Shown here: positions 1 to 6,242 of the stretch, piece after piece | Layout of the letters: every line of letters starts with the position of its first letter | Position numbering within the stretch: position 1 is the first letter of the stretch | DNA from: Lentimicrobium sp. | GTDB taxonomy: Bacteria; Bacteroidota; Bacteroidia; Bacteroidales; Lentimicrobiaceae | DNA: 8,775 nucleotides | Direction: 5' to 3' | Assembly (NCBI GenBank): GCA_013336205.1 | Contig: JAAXUD010000079.1 | Coordinates: forward strand, 1 to 8,775 | Notes under the pieces: model-generated | The model's input: the letters and a program-made list of their open reading frames with translations, nothing else | Database searches by the model: none | What the model was told of the DNA's origin: nothing | Program-made: the position numbers and the translations under genes

Positions 1-1
1 C

Positions 2-844
2 CCCACAACCGGCGATATTTCAAACAGTTACAGGTTTCCGGATGACCTGTACATTCTTGACAGCACTTATGTAGTCTATTGCCAGAATTTCCGGAGGACC
101 CAGGCAGAGGCTGTTCACAATCATGGACATCAGCTTGAGTCCATCTATAAATATATCTCCGATCGCCAGGACGGTAACATCAGCATGTTTGTTCAGAATT
201 TCAGCGGTTGGGGCGATAACAATTATACCATGCCACCCATTGGAAGGGCCGGGGATACACACCATCCACCAAATACAACATCCGATTACGATTACCTGAA
301 TACCACGCTGGTAGACAGCGATATTGAAGACTGGAAACCTGCAGGCGGAACAGTAAAACAGGTGAATGTGGATACCTGGGGAAACCTGGTATATGCCTGG
401 CCGGGCGATCCGGATTTCAGTCAGCGGAAAGAGTCACAATGGTATTTATACTGGATGCAGAATATGCCCGGCTATCAGAATACAATCCCTTACAATACCT
501 ATACAATGACCAACTGGTGGCACTTCACCTCCGACTGGGACCTATGTTATGTTGAAAATACTGGGTTATATGGTTCGGTAAATGGAATTGAGGATGAACT
601 GGGACAAAAGATCAGCATTTTTCCTAATCCTTCCAATGGAAAATTCACGCTGCAAGATCAGAATCTAATGATTACCAGGGCTGAAATCGTGGATTTGAAT
701 GGAAATATCCTTGCAACAGCATCCCCGGACCCCGGATCATTCCTGATTGAATTTAATAGCAGACACCTGGCACCCGGCATGTATTTCTGCCGGATTGACT
801 TAAACGGGAAAATGATAACAAAGAAATTAATAGTGGTTAATTAA
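2..844 (+). CDS. Secreted protein of unrecognised family with T9SS type A sorting domain (5' end missing)
   Basis: The frame is open from base 2 to the TAA at 842-844, giving 280 residues. The ATG at 185 is internal, because the frame continues upstream of it to the window edge, so the real start lies outside. The visible N-terminal ~195 residues form a Trp/Tyr/Asp-rich domain with two His clusters (HNHGH at fragment residues 39-43, THHPPN at 86-91), a WYLYWMQNMPG segment at ~147-157 and a WWHFTSDWD segment at ~172-180. I cannot name this domain; the His/Asp clusters suggest metal binding or an enzyme, which is inference. The last ~78 residues are a T9SS type A C-terminal domain: IFPNP at ~206-210, GMYFCRI near the end and a final KKLIVVN strand. 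This predicts export across the outer membrane and removal of the tail by the sortase-like PorU. The next gene begins 35 bases downstream. Confidence 0.85.
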   Translation, partial: PTTGDISNSYRFPDDLYILDSTYVVYCQNFRRTQAEAVHNHGHQLESIYKYISDRQDGNISMFVQNFSGWGDNNYTMPPIGRAGDTHHPPNTTSDYDYLNTTLVDSDIEDWKPAGGTVKQVNVDTWGNLVYAWPGDPDFSQRKESQWYLYWMQNMPGYQNTIPYNTYTMTNWWHFTSDWDLCYVENTGLYGSVNGIEDELGQKISIFPNPSNGKFTLQDQNLMITRAEIVDLNGNILATASPDPGSFLIEFNSRHLAPGMYFCRIDLNGKMITKKLIVVN

Positions 845-879
845 CTCTTTTTTGGTGCAATTTTTAAATACATGCAGTT

Positions 880-2082
880 ATGAAAAATCTCTTACACACC
901 TTTCTTATATTCATTTTTGCTACCGCATTCACTAATGCCTTATATGCTCAATGGACACAATCAGCCTTTCCGGTATCAAACGAAATCACCGACATTCTCT
1001 TTTATGGCAATATGTGGTATGTGGCTACTTCCAACAACGGTATCCAAAGTACACAGAATTTTACCGACTGGACTTCATCCTCTTCAGAGATAGGCACCAC
1101 CGACATCCGCCGGATAATCTCTTCGGTTGAAGGGGCCAACATCGTGCTGTATGCCTCCACGGCAAATGGTGTTTACCGTTCCACCATGCTGGGTTACAAC
1201 TGGACAGCTGTCAATAACGGCCTTACCAGCCTCAACGTGGGTGCTCTTTTTTCAGATGGTACGATCCTTCTGGTATCTACAGCCGACGGTGTTTTCCGGT
1301 CTGAAAACTTCGGCCAGAACTGGTCGGCAGTCAGCATAGGAGCATCAAACCAAACGGTCAGATGTTTTCTGAAAAACGGGACGGATATACTGGCCGGACT
1401 GGCAAATACCGGAAGCTACCTTTATCGTTCCACCGACAACGGACTTACCTGGTTGCCCTATGGAAGTGGGATGTACGAAGTGAATCTGCTCGCAAAACTC
1501 GGGGATGAACTTTTCGCTGCTTCAGGTACACTGATGTACCACAGCACCGACAATGGCCTGACCTGGTCACCGGCTTCATCGGGACTGGTTCCCGGCATGA
1601 ACATCATGGATATGACTACCCTGGGAAACTACCTGTATGTGGCAACCCTGGCTGGAGGTTACGTGCAACATACCGACAGCAGCAGTTTCAGGATGATCAC
1701 TGCGGGGATGCCTCAGGGTGGTTATATGATCAACACGGTGGGTGTCAGCAGTGATCACATTGTTTTCGGTGTCATCTCAAATGGATTGTGGTATGCTGAT
1801 CCCGGAGTGATCACATCAACCTGTAGTTCTGAACTGACGGAGTTCTGCATGTTCCCCAATCCTGTGAAGGACAAATGCAGTTTGTCGGTTGCCGGATGGC
1901 AGGGGAAAGTGATTGTGGCCGGGGTGTGGGATATTTACGGCAGAAAGGTGATGGATGCATTTTCAGGCGCGTTTCCGGCTGAAGGGATCGGAATCGATGT
2001 CAGTTCGTTGCCCGGGGGTATCTATTTCCTCCGGATCTCCGACGGGGACTCCCTTCTGACAAGTAAATTTTTAAAGTATTGA
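880..2082 (+). CDS. Secreted Asp-box (BNR-like) beta-propeller protein with T9SS type A sorting domain
   Basis: This 400-residue protein opens with a Sec signal peptide (Lys at 2, hydrophobic core to ~20, likely cleavage after Ala23 in LYA|Q). The body carries six Asp-box-like units of the form S-x-D/N-x-G-x-x-W: 57-64, 101-108, 141-148, 184-191 and 222-229 (the last two identical, STDNGLTW), plus a degenerate one near 264-271. The spacing is 38-44 residues, as expected for propeller blades in sialidase/sortilin/YCF48-type folds. No sialidase catalytic set is apparent, so a binding or structural role is more likely than glycosidase activity. Residues ~323-400 form a T9SS type A tail (MFPNP at 324-328, GGIYFLRI at 379-386, terminal KFLKY). 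The start is supported by the signal peptide beginning exactly there; no Shine-Dalgarno is seen, as is usual in Bacteroidota. Confidence 0.9.
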   Translation: MKNLLHTFLIFIFATAFTNALYAQWTQSAFPVSNEITDILFYGNMWYVATSNNGIQSTQNFTDWTSSSSEIGTTDIRRIISSVEGANIVLYASTANGVYRSTMLGYNWTAVNNGLTSLNVGALFSDGTILLVSTADGVFRSENFGQNWSAVSIGASNQTVRCFLKNGTDILAGLANTGSYLYRSTDNGLTWLPYGSGMYEVNLLAKLGDELFAASGTLMYHSTDNGLTWSPASSGLVPGMNIMDMTTLGNYLYVATLAGGYVQHTDSSSFRMITAGMPQGGYMINTVGVSSDHIVFGVISNGLWYADPGVITSTCSSELTEFCMFPNPVKDKCSLSVAGWQGKVIVAGVWDIYGRKVMDAFSGAFPAEGIGIDVSSLPGGIYFLRISDGDSLLTSKFLKY

Positions 2083-2125
2083 ATACCAGCTAATTTTATT
2101 ATTAACTACACTTAATCTTAAAAAA

Positions 2126-2824
2126 ATGAAAAAGCACAATTTATTTATGATGCCATTAATAATGGTAGTTTTCTTAGCTTTTACCAGCGGTTGCGGTAAA
2201 GATGACGATGAAGATGGAGAGAACAACATAACCTATGAATACTATACCGATCCAAGGGATGGTGAAACCTACAAAACCCTGAAATTAGGAGATCAGGTGT
2301 GGATGGCCGAAAACCTGCGTTATCTGCCTGAAGTGGCTGAGCCCGACTCCGGTTCACAAACCATTCCGCTGTATTACGTTCTGGCTTATGATGGCAACAG
2401 TGTACCTGAAGCGGAAGCTTCAACCTATTTCGAAACATATGGCGCTTTGTACAACTGGGCAGCAGCCAGGAGCGCGTGTCCCGCAGGCTGGCATTTACCA
2501 ACCGAGGCTGAGTGGATGCAATTGGCTGATTTTGTGGGTGGGGCGAGTATAGCCGGCAATAAGCTAAAAGAGAGCGGCACAGCGCATTGGGGTGTTATAA
2601 ACGATGAAATTACTGACGCATTTGGTTTTACGGCCCTTCCCGGCGGATGCTGCCTCACGGGCGGACTTTTTGATGGCCTGGAAAACTACGGCACATGGTG
2701 GACCAATACGGAGATTGATTCAGCGGGCGCTTCCTACATTCTGATGACCCACAATGGATCAGGCGTATATTCCGGACGAAGCATTAAAGAGCATGGATTC
2801 TCCATTCGGTGTGTTAAGGATTAG
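2126..2824 (+). CDS. FISUMP-domain lipoprotein (Fibrobacter succinogenes major paralogous domain)
   Basis: This 232-residue protein has a lipoprotein signal: Lys-Lys at 2-3, a hydrophobic core, and a lipobox ending FTSGC with the lipidated Cys at 23. An acidic stretch (DDDED, 26-30) follows; an acidic segment soon after the Cys matches known Bacteroidota signals for surface display of lipoproteins. Residues ~46-231 are a FISUMP domain with its usual landmarks: YKTLKLGDQVWMAENL near 49-64, YGALYNWAAA at ~105-114, CPAGWHLPTEAEW at 118-130, an FGFTALPGG segment at ~166-174, WWTNTE at ~191-196 and SIRCVKD at the C-terminus. The molecular role of FISUMP proteins is not established; they are abundant surface or secreted proteins in Fibrobacter and Bacteroidota and belong to a C-type-lectin/FGE-like fold group. 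A Cys-Cys pair (175-176) follows the LPGG motif. It lies 43 bases downstream of the propeller gene and has no T9SS tail. Confidence 0.9.
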   Translation: MKKHNLFMMPLIMVVFLAFTSGCGKDDDEDGENNITYEYYTDPRDGETYKTLKLGDQVWMAENLRYLPEVAEPDSGSQTIPLYYVLAYDGNSVPEAEASTYFETYGALYNWAAARSACPAGWHLPTEAEWMQLADFVGGASIAGNKLKESGTAHWGVINDEITDAFGFTALPGGCCLTGGLFDGLENYGTWWTNTEIDSAGASYILMTHNGSGVYSGRSIKEHGFSIRCVKD

Positions 2825-2929
2825 TGGTTTTTGTCTTAAAATCGGATGCTTCTGATAGAAAGAAAAATAGTGCATCTGAGTGCGATGGTGGTGAAAAAAA
2901 ACAGGCTGGGCATATGAATAACCACGCAG

Positions 2930-2955
2930 ACACATAGGACACATAGGGATCATAG
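2930..2955. repeat. 9-bp tandem repeat, ACACATAGG units
   Basis: Two exact ACACATAGG copies (2930-2938 and 2939-2947) are followed by a decayed third unit, GATCATAG (2948-2955). The short stretch before them, CCACGCAG (2922-2929), matches the way related intergenic repeats in environmental bacteria often begin (CCAC followed by CACxxAG-type units); that link is from memory and unverified. It lies 33 bases from the inverted array that follows. Confidence 0.6.
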
Positions 2956-2988
2956 AAAAAGCATGATAAATTGTTTTGGGCAAATAAT

Positions 2989-3087
2989 CTTAGTGAACCT
3001 CAATGCTCTTAGTGTCTTAGTGGCGGAAATAACGGGCTGTGTTTTAGAATTACCACTAAGTCACTATGGACAGTAAGAAAAACTAAG
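2989..3087. repeat. Inverted array of CTTAGTG / CACTAAG units
   Basis: The left half has CTTAGTG at 2989-2995 and 3008-3014 and CTTAGTGG at 3016-3023. The right half has CCACTAAG at 3053-3060, CAGTAAG at 3071-3077 and ACTAAG at 3082-3087. The inner arms 3011-3023 and 3053-3065 are complementary at 12 of 13 positions, giving a strong stem around a 29-base loop. There is no U-tract and no transposase, so neither terminator nor insertion sequence is supported. It resembles palindromic intergenic repeats (REP/MITE-like). Confidence 0.7.
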
Positions 3088-3147
3088 AAAAAATGCTAAA
3101 ATGGGAAAATCAATGAAACCGATCGTACGCTTTAAAAAATAGCAACC

Positions 3148-4935
3148 ATGAAAAAACTACTCCTTCTTCTTACTTTTGGGATTTGCTTCATGCCTATTGC
3201 ATGGGCGCAGATAATTTATGTTGATGCAGCCAACACCACCGGCAATGAAGACGGCAGTGCCCAGCATCCCTTTAATACCATCAAAGAAGGGATTAATGCC
3301 GCTTCCCCCGGAACCCAGGTCATGATCAAACAGGGGAATTATATTCCCGATGACTCCTGGTCGGGAAATGATCATACATTACTGTTAAAGGCAGGCGTTA
3401 GTCTTCTGGGTGAAAGTCGCGAAAACACAATTATCTCCGGTATTGTTGTCGATCAGGAGGTCAGTAACCTTTCCATTGGTCTTGAAAAGCTGAAATTCGA
3501 TGAATTTCATTTCACCAGGGCCACCCATGCCGGGCCTTTCAACGAGAGGAATTTTATCCGAAACTGTGCCACAACGCTGATCAGTCAGGGCTTTGGAGCA
3601 GGAATCCCGGTTAATGATACCACCCACGGGCCCAACTTTGGTTTCCTTATCGAAAACAATGACCTTGGAAATGAGGGGAGCATTGAATTCAAGCAGGGAG
3701 CAGGTGTTTCTGAACAGAGTGTATTAAATAATTCCTGCGGGTATATTTACCTGAAGTCCGGAGGTGGATACACTTACCTGATTGATAACAATGATGTTAC
3801 CTATGGGATATTTGACAACTCGGCATTCAACAAAACTACCATTTCCAACAACAGGATATACAATGGAACGATTAGTGACCGGAGTGGTGGAAATCAATAC
3901 GGAATTGAAGATGAGATCATCGAAAACAATACCATAGCGGCAACTGAAAGTTCTCCGGCTTTTACTGATGAGGACTACAAAGCCGGAATCATAGCAAAAT
4001 CTCGTTCTGTAACCATCCGCAACAATACCATCACCTGCACAGGCGATGTTTCGGGAATCCGTTCGAGCGCCGGAGCGCCCTTGCATATCATCAACAATAC
4101 CATCACATTGGATGAAGTTCCGGCTCCGGCTCCTGACCCCTATGAAGGAACCTCTGGTATCTTTAACTATTCGGGATGGGGATATGTAACCGGGAATAAA
4201 ATCACCGGCGGAAACATGGGATATTACAGCAAAGCAGGAACAGTGGAATTTGCAAACAATGAAATAGAAAAGGCTTATACCGGTTTTTACAGCATGGGCG
4301 CAGAAGTGGTTCATCATAATATGATTAAAAACTGTTATGGCGATGGAATGATACTCGATGGCTTAAGAGGCCCGATATTCAATAATTCCATTAAAGATAA
4401 TGCCGGTGCCGGAATCCGGATAACCCGGGTCCCGATTGACCTGGGTGGCGGGCAGGACACCTGTCCCGGCCTGAATGTGATAACCGGTAACGGCAATTTT
4501 GATTTGTATATTGAAACCATAAGCGAACAGCATCCTATGGTCTTTGCCCGGTTTAATGTCTGGGATCATTCCGACCCTATAGATATCATGCAATACGACA
4601 TTCGCGACGGTTCCGATTCCACCGGGTTGGTTACCGTTGATTTCAATCCGGTCGGGTATCTTGGGGTGGATGAGGTGAAGGAAGTGACAAGCTGTGAAAT
4701 TTTCCCGAATCCGACTACAGGAAAATTTATGATTTATCCCCCGCTGACATTTGCTGATTCCTTCACCATTGAGTTGGTCGACCTGGCCGGCAGGGTGACA
4801 GAAATGCTGTCGGATATCAAATCGTGGCATGATCAAACAGGTTACGATATCAGCCATCTGCCCTCCGGAGTGTATATCTGCCGCATCGCTGATTCCAACA
4901 CAGTGATCATGAAGAAAATCGTAAAGTGTAAATAA
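3148..4935 (+). CDS. Secreted right-handed parallel beta-helix protein with T9SS type A sorting domain
   Basis: This 595-residue protein begins with a Sec signal peptide (MKK, Leu-rich core, likely cleavage after Ala20 in AWA|Q). Residues ~22-65 have the N-terminal entry typical of DUF1565/pectate-lyase-like helices (IYVDAANTTGNEDGS, then HPFNTIKEGINAASPG). Beta-helix rungs follow, marked by an Asn ladder of N-N-x-I type at ~170, 214, 244, 260, 292, 316, 349, 370, 391 and 412. The helix ends in a cap (RFNVWDHSDPIDI at ~468-480, DGSD, VTVDFNPV) like that of NosD-type helices. Residues ~515-595 are a T9SS tail (IFPNP at 518-522, SGVYICRI at ~573-580, terminal KKIVKCK). Such folds bind or cleave polysaccharides; I see no pectate-lyase Ca-binding Asp set or GH28 Asp triad, so the substrate and even catalysis are open. 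The start is fixed by the signal peptide; there is no Shine-Dalgarno. Confidence 0.9.
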   Translation: MKKLLLLLTFGICFMPIAWAQIIYVDAANTTGNEDGSAQHPFNTIKEGINAASPGTQVMIKQGNYIPDDSWSGNDHTLLLKAGVSLLGESRENTIISGIVVDQEVSNLSIGLEKLKFDEFHFTRATHAGPFNERNFIRNCATTLISQGFGAGIPVNDTTHGPNFGFLIENNDLGNEGSIEFKQGAGVSEQSVLNNSCGYIYLKSGGGYTYLIDNNDVTYGIFDNSAFNKTTISNNRIYNGTISDRSGGNQYGIEDEIIENNTIAATESSPAFTDEDYKAGIIAKSRSVTIRNNTITCTGDVSGIRSSAGAPLHIINNTITLDEVPAPAPDPYEGTSGIFNYSGWGYVTGNKITGGNMGYYSKAGTVEFANNEIEKAYTGFYSMGAEVVHHNMIKNCYGDGMILDGLRGPIFNNSIKDNAGAGIRITRVPIDLGGGQDTCPGLNVITGNGNFDLYIETISEQHPMVFARFNVWDHSDPIDIMQYDIRDGSDSTGLVTVDFNPVGYLGVDEVKEVTSCEIFPNPTTGKFMIYPPLTFADSFTIELVDLAGRVTEMLSDIKSWHDQTGYDISHLPSGVYICRIADSNTVIMKKIVKCK

Positions 4936-4990
4936 TAATATTTTTATAATATAACCTATTTTACGGTCGAAAGGCCATAATACTGATATT

Positions 4991-5092
4991 TTGTCATATT
5001 GAGCAGCCTGTACCGCCCACTTCCGCGGGAAAATCGATATGGCTTCGACTTCGCCTGCCTTTTTGCACAGGCTGACAGGCTCAGCCTGACAT
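4991..5092. repeat. Diverged palindromic intergenic repeat (TGTCA..TTGAGC / GCTCA..TGACA)
   Basis: The outer arms TGTCATATTGAGC (4992-5004) and GCTCAGCCTGACA (5079-5091) are inverted copies matching at 10 of 13 positions. Between them lie TCGATATGGCTTCGACTTCG (5034-5053) and a nested perfect 8-bp inverted repeat, CAGGCTGA (5068-5075) and TCAGCCTG (5081-5088), with a 5-base loop. The layout follows the common Bacteroidota intergenic repeat with consensus like TGTCAnnnTGAGCnnAGTCGAA...TTCGACTnCGCTCAnnCTGACA. Recognition of that consensus is from memory. There is no coding content. Confidence 0.6.
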
Positions 5093-5210
5093 TCAGAAGG
5101 TTATGTTTTTAACAGCACAAAGCGTTATTATAATAGCATGCCGTTGAGCAGTCACGCTGAAAATTCTTTGCAGCCAGCATGAGTAACTGCCATAACTTTC
5201 CCGAGCGCAA

Positions 5211-5241
5211 CAAAAATGTAACGCTGAATGTTATATTTTTG
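5211..5241. promoter_or_regulatory. AT-rich hairpin with overlapping promoter-like -7 box upstream of the ABC operon
   Basis: Bases 5211-5222 (CAAAAATGTAAC) pair with 5230-5241 (GTTATATTTTTG) over 12 bp with a single G-T pair and a 7-base loop (GCTGAAT). The right arm contains TATTTTTG (5234-5241), which matches the Bacteroidota -7 consensus TAnnTTTG, 78 bases before the ATPase start. No matching -33 TTG-type box is visible at the proper distance, so the promoter reading is weak. The stem is AU-rich and would be a poor terminator. Confidence 0.3.
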
Positions 5242-5318
5242 AATTCCTTATCACCGCACCCGATGCAAGGACTTATGCGCCGACACCAGGCCGGTAGGGA
5301 AAACTCTATGAATAAACA

Positions 5319-6242
5319 ATGGGAAAAACAGTTTTAAAGGTAAGTTCATTAAACAAGCGTTTTATGAACCTGCAGGCAGTGCGTGATATTTCCTTCTCGC
5401 TGGAGCAGGGCGATATTTTCGCGTTTCTGGGGCCCAATGGTGCCGGCAAAACCACCACACTGCGCATATTGCTCGATATTATCAAAGCCGACAGCGGACA
5501 GATAGAATGGAACCTTAACGGGAACAAGAGTGAACGGCCGCCCGCTGAATTCATTGGTTACCTGCCTGAGGAGCGCGGACTCTACACCGATATCCCGATC
5601 ATCCGTTCGTTGGTTTACCTGGCTTCCATCCGGGGCATGAACCCGGCCCATGCAAAGACAGCTGCGATGGAATGGCTCGAACGGCTTGAACTCGCCGACA
5701 GGGCAAAGGAGAAACTCCAGGCCTTGTCGAAGGGCAACCAACAGAAAATACAGTTTGTCGCCTCTATCCTGCATAAACCGGCTTTCGCGATTCTCGATGA
5801 GCCTTTTTCAGGCCTCGATCCGCTGAACCAGGAAAAGTTTATTGAATACATCAGGGAGATCAACAAACAGGGAACCACCATTCTGCTGAGTGCCCATCAG
5901 ATGTCGCTGGTTGAAAAGATCGCCGATAAAATTTTTCTGATCAATCAGGGCAGGGAGGTATACAATGGCTCATTGTCAGGTATTTATGATGCTTTTGGAA
6001 AGAATCACATCATCGACCTGCAGTTCAGGTCGCCGGTGACCGAAAATGCATTTCTTCTGCTTCCCGGCGTTGAGCAGGTAAACACCCTGGATGAGTGTAC
6101 GGTAGGGCTGACTTTCAGCACAGAAACCGATCTGAACAGGGCCTTGTCAGAGCTTTCTGCCATCGAAGGCATCAGCAACATCAGCAGCCACAAGCCCGGT
6201 CTGCACGAAATTTTTCTGAAACTTGTAAAAACGCACAAATGA
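5319..6242 (+). CDS. ABC transporter ATP-binding protein, NatA-like
   Basis: This is a 307-residue nucleotide-binding subunit that powers the membrane protein encoded next. All core motifs are present: Walker A GPNGAGKT (38-45), an ABC signature variant LSKGNQQK (136-143), Walker B AILDEP (157-162), D-loop SGLD (164-167) and H-loop His193. The Q-loop region reads YLPEERGLY (81-89), with Glu where many ABC proteins have Gln; this is characteristic of the NatA-like branch and is probably not a defect. Residues ~210-305 form the extra C-terminal domain (DUF4162-like) common in that branch. An in-frame TAA at 5313-5315 excludes an upstream start. The stop overlaps the permease start (ATGA). NatA of Bacillus extrudes sodium, but relatives export other substrates, so the substrate here is unknown. 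Confidence 0.92.
   Translation: MGKTVLKVSSLNKRFMNLQAVRDISFSLEQGDIFAFLGPNGAGKTTTLRILLDIIKADSGQIEWNLNGNKSERPPAEFIGYLPEERGLYTDIPIIRSLVYLASIRGMNPAHAKTAAMEWLERLELADRAKEKLQALSKGNQQKIQFVASILHKPAFAILDEPFSGLDPLNQEKFIEYIREINKQGTTILLSAHQMSLVEKIADKIFLINQGREVYNGSLSGIYDAFGKNHIIDLQFRSPVTENAFLLLPGVEQVNTLDECTVGLTFSTETDLNRALSELSAIEGISNISSHKPGLHEIFLKLVKTHK

Larger units (their letters stand above)
2825..3147. other. 323-base non-coding gap with repeat units
   Basis: No credible gene is seen on either strand. Reading left to right it holds: a possible stem just after the lipoprotein gene (CGGATGC at 2843-2849 against GCATCTG at 2872-2878, one G-T pair, 22-base loop); a 9-bp tandem repeat at 2930-2955; an inverted array of CTTAGTG/CACTAAG units at 2989-3087; and a 13-codon mini-ORF (ATG 3101 to TAG 3142) ending five bases before the next start. 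The repeats suggest that an intergenic dispersed element has inserted here. Confidence 0.7.
4936..5318. other. 383-base non-coding gap with palindromic repeat and hairpins
   Basis: No gene is supported here. It contains a short GNRA-type hairpin (GGTC-GAAA-GGCC, 4965-4976), a diverged palindromic dispersed element (about 4991-5092) and an AT-rich hairpin (5211-5241). A weak promoter candidate overlaps the last hairpin. The 77 bases from 5242 to the ABC gene hold nothing recognisable apart from a chance-looking 9-codon ATG frame at 5308-5337 that overlaps the start of the ATPase gene. The gap probably contains the terminator of the beta-helix gene and the promoter of the ABC operon, but I cannot place either firmly. 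Confidence 0.65.

Noticed and set aside
2921..3100. CRISPR array
   Set aside because: The units are only 7-9 bp, spacing is irregular, half are inverted, and no cas genes are present.
2825..3147. Insertion sequence remnant
   Set aside because: No transposase fragment, no target-site duplication I could identify, and the inverted units are too short and multiple for IS ends.
3724..4317. Long minus-strand frame of 197 codons inside the beta-helix gene
   Set aside because: It is antisense to a clear gene with signal peptide, repeats and T9SS tail; its translation shows no domain and it is a shadow of the repetitive Asn-rich codons.
4363..4857. Minus-strand frame of 164 codons at the end of the beta-helix gene
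   Set aside because: Same reason: antisense shadow over the helix cap and sorting domain, with no recognisable features.
4965..4976. GGTC-GAAA-GGCC mini-hairpin as terminator of the beta-helix gene
   Set aside because: It has only 4 bp with one G-T pair and no following T-run, although the GAAA loop is a stable type; not enough for a terminator call.
5308..5337. 9-codon frame (ATG to TAA) overlapping the ATPase start
   Set aside because: It is too short, in a different frame, and has no support beyond the presence of an ATG.
5349..5774. Minus-strand frame of 141 codons inside the ATPase gene
   Set aside because: It lies opposite Walker A through the signature motif of a clear ABC ATPase; no domain is visible in it.
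6095..6238. 48-residue upstream extension of the permease frame
   Set aside because: It overlaps the ATPase gene fully, encodes a His/Gln/Arg-rich stretch unlike the family, and the ATGA overlap at 6239 gives a proper family-type N-terminus.
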